Shown here: piece after piece, positions 6,174-12,899 of the stretch | Layout of the letters: every line of letters begins with the position of its first letter | How positions within the stretch are numbered: position 1 is the first letter of the stretch | From: a virus | DNA: 41,023 nt | IMG/VR virus record: IMGVR_UViG_3300011126_000165 | Location: 1 to 41,023 of that record | Direction: 5' to 3' (one strand) | The notes under the pieces: model-generated | Told to the model about the DNA's origin: nothing | The model's input: the letters and a program-made list of their open reading frames with translations, nothing else | The model's database searches: none | Position numbers and translations under genes: made by a program

Positions 6174-6554
6174 ATGGATAAAAGAATTAAAAGAACATGG
6201 CTTGTTGACTTAGAAGGCAATGCAAGAGAATTTAAGAGTATGTATTCTGCTGCTGCTTTTCTTGATGTTTCTAAGGGTTCTATTACTTACAATATGGATA
6301 AAAATAAGATGTTAAAAGGTTTTTTGGTTGTTAGCAAATATCCAGCTGACAGTTCTGCTGATTTGCAGACAAAAATTGATGTTTGCAATCAAAAAAAAGA
6401 GTATTTGGATGCAAAACATAGAAAAAAAACTCATTTACTGGAATATTATAAAGAAGAATTAGAAGCTGTTTTTAGAAAACTTGGATACTATGATTTAAAA
6501 AAGTTATCTTCTATAAAAAATGGTTTATCCCTATACGGGACAAAAGTTAACTAA
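6174..6554 (+). CDS. NUMOD1-like N-terminus with helical tail, DNA-binding candidate
   Basis: I choose ATG 6174, five bases after AAAGGA, giving 126 residues. Residues 8-55 resemble a NUMOD1 module: LVDLEGNAREFKSMYSAAAF, then DVSKGSITYNMD, ending in GFLV. The rest is helical and Lys-rich with no nuclease motif. It is the second orphan NUMOD-like protein here (see 2790-2999). It may be a small DNA-binding regulator. The gene ends inside the terminator stem at 6553. Confidence 0.5.
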   Translation: MDKRIKRTWLVDLEGNAREFKSMYSAAAFLDVSKGSITYNMDKNKMLKGFLVVSKYPADSSADLQTKIDVCNQKKEYLDAKHRKKTHLLEYYKEELEAVFRKLGYYDLKKLSSIKNGLSLYGTKVN

Positions 6555-6580
6555 AGTACCTTTTTTAGGTGCTTTTTATT
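6553..6580 (+). terminator. Intrinsic terminator
   Basis: AAAGTACC (6553-6560) pairs with GGTGCTTT (6568-6575), 8 bp with one G-U, followed by a T-rich stretch. It closes the antirepressor-dUTPase operon. Confidence 0.75.
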
Positions 6581-6623
6581 TTGAGATAATTTTATTATTT
6601 AAATTTATTTGAGAATAAAAAAA

Positions 6624-6654
6624 GGGTTAATAGGTGGATGCTACCTATTAACCC
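6624..6654 (-). other. Perfect 12-bp hairpin upstream of the HUH gene
   Basis: GGGTTAATAGGT (6624-6635) and ACCTATTAACCC (6643-6654) are perfectly complementary across a 7-nt loop. On the minus strand seven T follow, which would make it a leftward terminator, yet no leftward gene exists to its right before 10.8 kb. Its place just upstream of an HUH initiator gene makes a replication-origin hairpin an alternative. The rest of 6581-6696 shows no gene. Confidence 0.6.
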
Positions 6655-6810
6655 AAAAAATTGAGAAACGCTAATAAAAATATTAGGAACGGATGAATTA
6701 TAGCTAATTTAATTATAAAAAACAATTCTTTTTATAAAAATCTTACAAAAAAAGATAAAATCTTACAAATTAGAAAAAAACATAATGCAATTCGACATGA
6801 GTATTATACT

Positions 6811-7707
6811 ATGGCTAATAAATATTCCGATTATGATAAATTTATGCTATCTTTTACTATTCCTACTGCCAAGAGAGCCAAAACTATTAAAAATGGTAGA
6901 TATACTAAGCTAAGAGAATTAATTAAAATTAGAGCATATATAGCCAAACTAATATCTAACCATTTTGATGTTAAATATTTTATGAACATTGAACTAGGAA
7001 AAGCATATAGTAATCCTCATATCCATGTTCAATTATGGATTAAAAATACTACCTCAGCAAATACAGCAAATCAAATACTAAATAAAACAGTTTCAAATTT
7101 TAATCTTAACAAAAATAGATGTATTTTAACTGAGCCAGAACAAGCTATACCAGTTTATAATTATGTAATTAAAGATTATGCAAAAGATTTAACAGATGAT
7201 GAATTATGGAACCTAGAAACACAAAAAAAGAGAATGAGGAAACACCTAGGTAGTGCTGTTAGGTTTTATACTAAGAGTACTGATAGGTTTACTAAGCGTA
7301 TATATAGGATTATGTATTACTCTTACGGTGTTGTTAGAGATAAAGCTAACGATTATTTAGATTTTTTTATTAATAATTTCTTTTATTTTAGTAAAAAAAG
7401 AGGTGTAAAAGTTTCTCTTTTTATTTGTTTATTTAGTAAGTTAGGTAATAAGGAACAAGAAAGAAACCTTTTTGATAGTTTTGTTTTTATTGTAGAGGTT
7501 TTTAGTTTTGCACCAGGGCATGATCCACCTAAATTATGCATTTTCCTAACATCGGGAAAATGGTTTTTAGATTGCAAGCAAAAAATTTATTTTAAAGGAG
7601 TTACTATGTATGTGTTTTGTTTTACTAGAGTGTTTTTGTTTAGGAGTTTCTTATTCTTTTATGATTTAAGGATAGGTTCTCCACCTTGTTTTATCGGGTA
7701 TTTGTGA
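6811..7707 (+). CDS. HUH-type rolling-circle replication initiator
   Basis: From ATG 6811 the protein has 298 residues. FMLSFTIP (11-18) is motif-1-like. Motif 2, the HUH metal site, is NPHIHVQLW (68-76) with Glu61 upstream. Motif 3 is around VYNYVIKDYAKD (115-126), with candidate nucleophile Tyr116 or Tyr118 and Lys121. This is the plan of rolling-circle Rep proteins (G2P-like). Coding character extends upstream in the same frame to 6697 (IKNNSFYKNLTKKDK and onward). An AGGA site at 6685 is well placed for an ATT at 6697, so the true protein may be about 336 residues. Beyond residue about 195 the sequence is unusually Phe-rich and may be non-functional read-through. Confidence 0.75.
   Translation: MANKYSDYDKFMLSFTIPTAKRAKTIKNGRYTKLRELIKIRAYIAKLISNHFDVKYFMNIELGKAYSNPHIHVQLWIKNTTSANTANQILNKTVSNFNLNKNRCILTEPEQAIPVYNYVIKDYAKDLTDDELWNLETQKKRMRKHLGSAVRFYTKSTDRFTKRIYRIMYYSYGVVRDKANDYLDFFINNFFYFSKKRGVKVSLFICLFSKLGNKEQERNLFDSFVFIVEVFSFAPGHDPPKLCIFLTSGKWFLDCKQKIYFKGVTMYVFCFTRVFLFRSFLFFYDLRIGSPPCFIGYL
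7539..7562. other. 8-bp hairpin inside the 3' part of the HUH gene
   Basis: CATTTTCC (7539-7546) and GGAAAATG (7555-7562) form a perfect stem with the 8-nt loop TAACATCG. It lies in the Phe-rich, weakly protein-like part of the gene. A nick-site hairpin for the HUH protein is possible but unproven. Confidence 0.45.
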
Positions 7708-7766
7708 TTTATTTGAGAGTTTTGTCTTAAAAATGTTAAGAAATTAAAATATTAGAGGAGTTGAGA

Positions 7767-7889
7767 ATGAGTAAAGATGATATTGGATTTGCGGTTATAT
7801 TGTTGGTGTTAATGAGTGGTTATATAGCAGACAAATATGTGGAATCTAAAATAAATATAGAAAAAAGGATATTTGAATGCAAGAAATAA
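7767..7889 (+). CDS. Small membrane protein
   Basis: This 40-residue ORF has AGAGGAG upstream of ATG 7767. Residues 7-20 are hydrophobic (GFAVILLVLMSGY), followed by a charged tail ending CKK. It is a likely single-pass membrane protein, the first of three small membrane genes after the HUH gene. Confidence 0.55.
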   Translation: MSKDDIGFAVILLVLMSGYIADKYVESKINIEKRIFECKK

Positions 7890-7920
7890 ATGAAATACAA
7901 AAGAACAGGAGTTAGAGTTT

Positions 7921-8091
7921 ATGAAATATAATATCGAAATAATTTTTTTATATGCAATGTTTATATCCTGCTTTGTGTATTTTGGTTTTAGGATAGGTTG
8001 GGATTTTGCATTTGCGATATTAGTTTTCACAAGGGTAAATATATTAATTTTAAAAATATTTGATAAAAAGAAAAAAAGGAAAGGAAAATGA
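7921..8091 (+). CDS. Small membrane protein
   Basis: Fifty-six residues, with AGGAG upstream. Two hydrophobic stretches (residues 6-21 and 26-44) and a very basic end (KKKKRKGK) suggest a two-pass inner-membrane protein with its tail in the cytoplasm. The stop overlaps the next start (ATGA at 8088). Function unknown. Confidence 0.6.
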   Translation: MKYNIEIIFLYAMFISCFVYFGFRIGWDFAFAILVFTRVNILILKIFDKKKKRKGK

Positions 8092-8327
8092 GTCAAGTTA
8101 GATATTTTGGTATAAATAAAAAAGTTAATAGAGCCAATAAAGATTTTAAAAGAATAAATAGACAGTTTTTTAAACTAGAGCGTTTTGCAGTGAATAATAG
8201 TGATAAGGTTGAGAAGTTATTATATATAACTCACGAGAATAAGAAAAGTAGTTATTATAAAGGCGTGTTGTGTGGAAGCATTATAGCTTTAGCTATTGTT
8301 ATTATTGCGATTGAAGTATTAAAATAA
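8088..8327 (+). CDS. Tail-anchored membrane protein
   Basis: Seventy-nine residues, with a basic helical N-terminal part (1-55) and a single C-terminal membrane helix (GVLCGSIIALAIVIIAIEVL). It starts in an ATGA overlap behind AAAGGAAA. It is the last gene before the terminator at 8368. Together the three small membrane proteins recall the small-protein clusters of plasmids and filamentous phages, but no match is recognised. Confidence 0.6.
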   Translation: MSQVRYFGINKKVNRANKDFKRINRQFFKLERFAVNNSDKVEKLLYITHENKKSSYYKGVLCGSIIALAIVIIAIEVLK

Positions 8328-8367
8328 GCAATAATTAAAAAGGAAATAAAATGAGTAATTAAGAACT

Positions 8368-8400
8368 AAAGGCAAAAACAGAATAATATTTTGCCTTTTT
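8368..8400 (+). terminator. Intrinsic terminator after HUH module
   Basis: AAAGGCAAAA (8368-8377) pairs with TTTTGCCTTT (8389-8398), 10 bp, running into a T-run. It separates the HUH module from the next promoter 22 bp later. Confidence 0.9.
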
Positions 8401-8421
8401 CTTAAATATTATAATAAATCC

Positions 8422-8450
8422 TTGACATTTATTTTGTTTTATAATATAAT
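8422..8450 (+). promoter_or_regulatory. Strong sigma70-type promoter
   Basis: TTGACA (8422-8427), a 17-bp spacer and TATAAT (8445-8450) make a consensus promoter, just after a terminator and 29 bp before the winged-helix gene start. It shares the TTGACATTTATTTT core with the promoter at 36131-36159. Confidence 0.9.
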
Positions 8451-8479
8451 TTGGTATTAATTTAAAAAGGATGAATATT

Positions 8480-8890
8480 ATGAAAAGAGTTTTATGTACA
8501 CTTAATTTAACAGAGGATACAGCGACAAAGTTATCAAATACAATTGATAAAGATGGGTATATTTCTAATTTGGTTGAGAGAGATTTAAATAGAATTATAC
8601 ATTTTGACAATGGGTTTAAATATGATATTGAAGTTTCTTCTTTGTATAAAGGATCAGATGAAGAGGTTTTATTTACTAAAACTGAAATGAAGCTATTAAA
8701 GTTACTATTTTCGGCAAACGGTGAAGTTGTTACTATCGATAGTATTGCTGCTAAAGTTTGGACTGGAAAAGAAATGACTAGATTTACTCTTAGAAATAAA
8801 ATAAAATCTCTTAGAGATAAAACCTATTATGAGCTTATAAAGAGTCATTCAAATATTGGATATTCAATTAATTTTCCAAAGGATAAATAA
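8480..8890 (+). CDS. Winged-helix regulator, PhoB/OmpR-type effector domain
   Basis: I start at ATG 8480 (AAGGA upstream), giving 136 residues. Residues 66-134 match the OmpR/PhoB effector domain: LFTKTEMKLLKLLFSANGEV, a recognition-helix region FTLRNKIKSLRDK and a closing GYSINF. No receiver domain precedes it. Residues 1-40 (VLCTLNLTEDTATKLSNTI) look like a short ribbon-helix-helix or dimerisation segment. It is the first gene behind a strong promoter, so it likely controls this or the late operon, or its own synthesis. A receiver-less PhoB-like protein acts independently of phosphorylation. Confidence 0.75.
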   Translation: MKRVLCTLNLTEDTATKLSNTIDKDGYISNLVERDLNRIIHFDNGFKYDIEVSSLYKGSDEEVLFTKTEMKLLKLLFSANGEVVTIDSIAAKVWTGKEMTRFTLRNKIKSLRDKTYYELIKSHSNIGYSINFPKDK

Positions 8891-9126
8891 TGACTCATGA
8901 CCATCAAATTGTAGTACACAAAAATCAAAGCGATATGTTTGATTTTTTGAAAGAAGTGAATAACTTTTGTGAGGGTTGTGCTTTTATTAAAAATTATAGA
9001 TGTATTGCTGGGAATAGTGATTTTTTTAGTGTTGATGTTAGGGAAGAAGAAATAAATTTTTCTTCTTGTCTAGAGCATACTGAAAGAATTTATAAAATTG
9101 ATAATGATACAGGAGTTTTGCAATGA
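8890..9126 (+). CDS. Hypothetical Cys-containing protein
   Basis: Seventy-eight residues, starting in an overlap with the regulator stop. Cys occurs at about 27, 30, 38 and 60 (CEGC, RC, SSC), a possible zinc or iron site. The protein is acidic. No family recognised. Its stop overlaps the next start (ATGA at 9123). Confidence 0.55.
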   Translation: MTHDHQIVVHKNQSDMFDFLKEVNNFCEGCAFIKNYRCIAGNSDFFSVDVREEEINFSSCLEHTERIYKIDNDTGVLQ

Positions 9127-9476
9127 ATAAGATTATTTCTAAAGAATTATTAAGAGAGGTTTTGATTGATAAAATAAAAGAAAAAGATTATTGGTTTTTT
9201 GATATTTTAGATTATTCAATAGACAATACTCATATTTTAATTAATTATAAATGCAAAGATGGTGTCAAAAAAGGATTTTTTATAAATATCCACACGCTAG
9301 AATCTTCAATAATAGACTGGATAGAAGCGCAAGGATATTGGATAAGAAAACCAAGTAAAAACGACTATGATTTATGTTGGGGAAGTGCAGAAGTTTTCAG
9401 AGTATACACAGAAGATAGACATACAGTTCCTTTTATATGTGGACAGGCGATATTAAAAAATAAAAAGGATAAATAG
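9123..9476 (+). CDS. Hypothetical protein, paralogue of the next gene
   Basis: An acidic, Trp-rich protein of 117 residues. It shares with the following gene an opening I(S/T)xxLLxEVL, the segment INIHxLxxxIxDxIxAxGY and a shared end KNKKDK. The two probably arose by duplication and diverged strongly. The pattern (beta-rich first half, aromatic middle) may be a small phage-specific fold. Function unknown. Confidence 0.6.
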   Translation: MNKIISKELLREVLIDKIKEKDYWFFDILDYSIDNTHILINYKCKDGVKKGFFINIHTLESSIIDWIEAQGYWIRKPSKNDYDLCWGSAEVFRVYTEDRHTVPFICGQAILKNKKDK

Positions 9477-9477
9477 G

Positions 9478-9840
9478 ATGGAACAGATTATTACCAGAGC
9501 GCTACTAAATGAGGTTTTAAAAGTTGATATAATAAACATAAATATAAAAAGTAATATAGTTTATTACAATGGGATTCATGATTGTGGTAGTATTAATATC
9601 CACGAATTAGCAATAAAAATAGTAGATAAAATAACTGCACTTGGATATGTAGCAAGTCTTACAAAAATTAAGACACATTGGTGGTGTGAATTTGCTACGG
9701 AAAACTATTATAAGAATAATGGTGACATGAGCCACGGAAATATAAATAGTGATTATGATATTGATACTAAAAGTGATGATGTTTTAAGTTGTGCTGTTAA
9801 AGCTTATGGTTGGATATTAGAAAACAAAAAGGATAAATAA
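9478..9840 (+). CDS. Hypothetical protein, paralogue of the previous gene
   Basis: This 120-residue protein follows its likely paralogue by 1 bp and overlaps the next gene's ATG at 9840. It keeps the SINIHELAIKIVDKITALGY block and the ENKKDK end, but has a different middle (THWWCEF, then a Asp/Asn-rich loop). Function unknown. Confidence 0.6.
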   Translation: MEQIITRALLNEVLKVDIININIKSNIVYYNGIHDCGSINIHELAIKIVDKITALGYVASLTKIKTHWWCEFATENYYKNNGDMSHGNINSDYDIDTKSDDVLSCAVKAYGWILENKKDK

Positions 9841-10016
9841 TGATTTGTATGCCTTATTGCATAGATAGAAACCCACTTATAGGACATGCTAGAATACTTA
9901 CAGCTAAAAAAGAAAAGAATGAAAGTAAAAAATTTAAGAAAAATATTAGTGTGTCTAATACAAAATCATATAAAAAACATAACAAAAATTTCTTTAGAGG
10001 AGTAAAAAATGATTGA
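9840..10016 (+). CDS. Small basic protein
   Basis: Fifty-eight residues, starting in an ATGA overlap and ending inside the start of the next gene. It is Lys/Asn-rich with two Cys near the N-terminus. The strong basic charge suggests RNA or DNA contact. The tight overlaps support it as a real gene. Confidence 0.5.
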   Translation: MICMPYCIDRNPLIGHARILTAKKEKNESKKFKKNISVSNTKSYKKHNKNFFRGVKND

Positions 10017-10653
10017 TTCAGGTTTATTGGTCTCACAAAAATTAAGTTTTGAAAATATTGCAAAAAAATTACATATAAAAGAAAGGTATAGTAAATTACC
10101 TTTAGATGCAGTCGATGAAATAGTTGAACTTTGTGAATGTAAGCATTTTTCAACTACACGCAGCAAGTTGGATATTGTTGTTGCTTATTTTGAACATGCT
10201 ATTACTTGTAAAGTTGTAAAAAAATTTGATTTAACTAATAAACAAAAACAATTATTATTTACCTCTATTCAGTTTTTAGATTTATTTTTAGATGATGCAG
10301 AAAAAAAATATAAAGATGTAAATATGCTTCATGATGTTTTAACTAGAATTGCAACAAGACATCATGAAGATATAGAAACACAAATTACATATGCATATAA
10401 GCAATTTGAAAAGATTACCAAAGGAAAAGATCTTATGTGTAATCATTTGATATTAAGTAGCACTTTGGCTGTTTTTTTTGCTAAAGATGCTGATATTGAT
10501 AAAAAATTAAAAGATAAGATTATTAAACTTGCAAACAAAATCCATGATGATGTTGAAAAAACAGAGGGCAACACAATTATGTACACAAATGCTGCTGCTA
10601 TCTGTGGAGAGTTTTATAAGAATACTGAAATTATAAATATAAAAAAAGGCTAA
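10009..10653 (+). CDS. Hypothetical helical protein, last early gene
   Basis: The protein has 214 residues, AGAGGAG upstream of ATG 10009, and is almost all alpha-helical with a soluble composition. There is a RHHEDIETQITYAYKQFEKI segment near the middle and NKIHDDVEK towards the end. His and Asp are frequent but no catalytic motif is clear. It is the last cistron before the bidirectional terminator. Function unknown. Confidence 0.65.
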   Translation: MIDSGLLVSQKLSFENIAKKLHIKERYSKLPLDAVDEIVELCECKHFSTTRSKLDIVVAYFEHAITCKVVKKFDLTNKQKQLLFTSIQFLDLFLDDAEKKYKDVNMLHDVLTRIATRHHEDIETQITYAYKQFEKITKGKDLMCNHLILSSTLAVFFAKDADIDKKLKDKIIKLANKIHDDVEKTEGNTIMYTNAAAICGEFYKNTEIINIKKG

Positions 10654-10676
10654 GATGAAAACATCTTAACCTTTTT
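10642..10676. terminator. Bidirectional terminator between early and late regions
   Basis: TAAGATG (10651-10657) pairs with CATCTTA (10662-10668) across AAAA, extended by AAAAGG/CCTTTT beyond one mismatch. T-runs follow on both strands: five T rightward, seven T leftward. It stops the early operon and the leftward late transcript from colliding. Confidence 0.85.
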
Positions 10677-10843
10677 GAAGCATATCGAGAGAGAGCCTTC
10701 TCGAATCTTTCCTTGACAAGTTACACGCTGTCTAAAATGACTATCTTAGTGTCAAACGTACATGAAATCCCCCTTTTCACCTTATGCTTTTTTCATAGGC
10801 ATTACTATTACTGCTTATTTTTTGTATTATACAGTTATATTAC
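10677..10843. other. Convergent intergenic spacer
   Basis: This spacer holds a 6-bp inverted repeat, TCGAGA (10685-10690) with TCTCGA (10699-10704). It also holds the 11-mer ACAAGTTACAC (10716-10726), which recurs in the palindrome at 13175-13190. No convincing gene is seen. The T-rich 3' flank of the endolysin gene fills the rest. Confidence 0.5.
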
Positions 10844-11509
10844 TTATATTTTTATTATTCCTGAACCTCTACATTTTTTGCAATCAACAAAACATGAGTG
10901 AGACCCTGCACTTTGTTCAAACTCTCCAATACCTTTGCAATCTGGGCATTTTTCTTCTTCTGTTTTTAAAGAGTTTAAAAAATTTTCATATCCATCTACT
11001 ATTGCAGATGATAATTTTTTTACATTTCTATTTTTTACTGCATCAGTATTTGATATAAAATATGGCTCTATTAAAATACAAGGCGCAGAGGTGTATTTTA
11101 ATATATATCCCCCTCTATCCTCAGAGTCTACTTTTTTTACACCTCTATTTCTAGTATTTAATGATAATACCATTTCTTTATTAACTGCATATGCGAATTT
11201 AAGTGAAGTTTTTGATTTATGATAACATAGTGTTTCAGTTCCATTTACTGTCTTATCTTCTGTTGCGTTATGATGAATCGAAATACAATAATCTAATTGT
11301 TTTTTATTTATATCAGATGGAAGTTTTGCATATCCATTTAATCTATGTATTATTTCTGATGTGATGTTTCTTTTGTCACATTCTGCCTTTACATGTGCCG
11401 CTAATTCTGCGTTTAAACTGTATTCACTTACTCCCAACCCTCTATTATAAGCTCCTTGTGATTTCATACTGTGACCTATCACTATTCCTAACTTTTTATT
11501 TTTTATCAT
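10844..11509 (-). CDS. Endolysin: N-acetylmuramoyl-L-alanine amidase with DnaJ-like zinc tail
   Basis: The 221-residue protein has an Amidase_3 core (residues 7-175). Zinc ligands are visible as IGH (about 11-13), a Glu in GVSEYSLNAEL and His in ISIHHNA (about 78-79). The catalytic Glu is in ILIEPYFIS. The amidase cuts the lactyl-Ala bond of peptidoglycan for host lysis. The C-terminus (about 188-221) carries two CxxCxGxG motifs, CPDCKGIG and CKKCRGSG, as in the DnaJ zinc finger, instead of a usual wall-binding domain. No signal peptide is seen, so release would need the holin. It is the last late gene, before the bidirectional terminator. Confidence 0.9.
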   Translation of the reverse strand: MIKNKKLGIVIGHSMKSQGAYNRGLGVSEYSLNAELAAHVKAECDKRNITSEIIHRLNGYAKLPSDINKKQLDYCISIHHNATEDKTVNGTETLCYHKSKTSLKFAYAVNKEMVLSLNTRNRGVKKVDSEDRGGYILKYTSAPCILIEPYFISNTDAVKNRNVKKLSSAIVDGYENFLNSLKTEEEKCPDCKGIGEFEQSAGSHSCFVDCKKCRGSGIIKI

Positions 11510-11543
11510 TTTCTACTCCTGTTTTATTTTTTTATTGTGATAT

Positions 11544-12191
11544 CTAGTCCATTTTAAATAATAATTGTTCTTGAGCTTTTGTCTTAAATTCTCTCCCCAT
11601 TACAATTGCTGTGAATTTTACAACATCCTTTTCATCTTCTGTATCTACCAGACCAATTATTTTTGCTATACCTGTATTTGTTTTTTCTTCATTTGTTACT
11701 TTATCACGTATTACTGTTTGTTTATTAAAAAATATTTCGTATCTTGCACAGCTTGAGTATTCAATAATTGGATTGATATGGATATCATCTATGAAGCAGT
11801 TTTTTTGTGTTAATTCAAAGTGAAGATCATCTATTTCATCCAAACTTATTCTATAATCAAATTTTGTTTTAAAAACATTTTTGAAATCTACTTTTTTATA
11901 GTCAATATCTGGAAAGTTATCACAGTTCATTTTTGTTTTAGCTCCAAGTCTAATAAACCCAAATCCATCAATTGCTATTTCATCATCTTTATCTGCTATA
12001 TTTGCAAAACCTGCTAAAAGTTTTTTATGTACACACATATCTAAGTTTAGCATTGGTATATTAAAGTGTATTGCTCTTTTTGTGTTGGTTGCATATATTC
12101 CATCTTCTTTTAGATGCGCATAGTTTAAATCTTCTTTTATATTTTTATTATCTATAAAAGCACCTATTAGTTTCAAATCTTGTTTGTTCAT
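11544..12191 (-). CDS. Sliding-clamp-like protein (weak) or unknown
   Basis: The 215-residue protein has an early stretch LKEDGIYATNTKRAIHF followed by alternating beta strands and FPDIDYKKV. This echoes the DnaN-clamp pattern in which a strand-turn 'ATDxxRL' precedes a loop and a 'FPDxxxV' segment. It is much shorter than a full three-domain clamp. It could be one clamp-like domain or an unrelated fold. Its position among lysis-side genes rather than replication genes argues against a core replication role. AAAGGAAAA precedes the start. Confidence 0.4.
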   Translation of the reverse strand: MNKQDLKLIGAFIDNKNIKEDLNYAHLKEDGIYATNTKRAIHFNIPMLNLDMCVHKKLLAGFANIADKDDEIAIDGFGFIRLGAKTKMNCDNFPDIDYKKVDFKNVFKTKFDYRISLDEIDDLHFELTQKNCFIDDIHINPIIEYSSCARYEIFFNKQTVIRDKVTNEEKTNTGIAKIIGLVDTEDEKDVVKFTAIVMGREFKTKAQEQLLFKMD

Positions 12192-12233
12192 ATTATTTTC
12201 CTTTATATTTAAATACTTTATTTTCTTCTACTG

Positions 12234-12383
12234 CTAAGCATACCATTTAAGGCCTTTTGTTATTGATTTTAGTTTTAATATGTTTGTTGATATTCTTTTT
12301 TGCTTAAATAGGCTCATTTTTTCTATTTTTATTATGCTCCACAGTATTAACTGATGGTGGTATATTTTATTTAGATTTATCAT
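12234..12383 (-). CDS. Small basic hypothetical protein
   Basis: A 49-codon ORF beginning in an ATGA overlap with the upstream gene's stop (12380-12383). It is very Lys/Ile-rich and basic. The ribosome site is poor, so it would depend on translational coupling. It fills most of an otherwise empty 190-bp gap. Confidence 0.4.
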   Translation of the reverse strand: MINLNKIYHHQLILWSIIKIEKMSLFKQKRISTNILKLKSITKGLKWYA

Positions 12384-12604
12384 TTTTTTAAAACTTCAAA
12401 TGTTTCATATCCTACATTTTTAAGGGTATCTTCCAAATAAAACATATCTAATTCTAGTAGGTCGCAGTCGTTATCTTTACTTTTTAATGATTTATCTAAT
12501 TTACAGTATGTTTCATTCAAAGGTAGACTTTCATTATCTTCATCTAAAAAACACCAATGTCTGCAGTGCAGACATTTCGCATCTAGCTGTATAGTTACAT
12601 TCAT
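12380..12604 (-). CDS. Small Cys-rich protein
   Basis: I choose ATG 12604, behind AGGAG, giving 74 residues. The motif CLHCRHWCFLDED (from about residue 10), with two later Cys, suggests a zinc or metal site. Acidic C-terminal half. Function unknown. Confidence 0.6.
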   Translation of the reverse strand: MNVTIQLDAKCLHCRHWCFLDEDNESLPLNETYCKLDKSLKSKDNDCDLLELDMFYLEDTLKNVGYETFEVLKK

Positions 12605-12605
12605 A

Positions 12606-12896
12606 TTATTTCTCCTGGTTATTATATATTCCATATTTACTATCTATTTTATAGTTAATAAATATTGCCAAATCTTCTATCGTTTCACATTGCTGAAAAT
12701 CTTTTGTTTTTACATATATATTTAGAACTTTTGCTATTTCTATATGTAGATGTATAAATTCTAAAGTTGTTAGTTTTATTCTTGGTGAACTTAGAAAAGA
12801 TATTGGTGAACTTAGAAAAGATATTGGTGTACTACCTGACACTATCATATTAAAACTATCTTCAAATATATCTTCTATTATTTGTGTTGTTCTCAT
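12606..12896 (-). CDS. Acyl-carrier-protein-like small protein (tentative)
   Basis: This 96-residue protein has a second half, LTTLEFIHLHIEIAKVLNI followed by ETIEDLAIFINYKI, that follows the acyl-carrier-protein helix 2-3-4 pattern (DSLExxxLxxxxExxFxI, then TVxDLxxxI). The Ser that carries phosphopantetheine is replaced by Thr, so if it is an ACP fold it is probably not a working carrier. Residues 24-37 contain an exact duplication of PISFLSS, encoded by a 21-bp tandem repeat. Function unknown. Confidence 0.45.
   Translation of the reverse strand: MRTTQIIEDIFEDSFNMIVSGSTPISFLSSPISFLSSPRIKLTTLEFIHLHIEIAKVLNIYVKTKDFQQCETIEDLAIFINYKIDSKYGIYNNQEK
12784..12825 (-). repeat. Two 21-bp tandem units
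   Basis: GGTGAACTTAGAAAAGATATT is perfectly duplicated (12784-12804 and 12805-12825 on the plus strand). Twenty-one bases keep the frame of the overlying gene and duplicate seven residues. Confidence 0.95.
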
Positions 12897-12899
12897 GGT

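Noticed and set aside
8351-8362. Three-codon mini-ORF with a ribosome site after 8327
   Set aside because: Too short to be more than chance; the terminator at 8368 follows.
10713-10901. Rightward ORFs and a TTGACA box between the early terminator and the endolysin
   Set aside because: They are T-rich shadows of the antisense endolysin gene, and the nearest -10-like box is only 14 bp from TTGACA.
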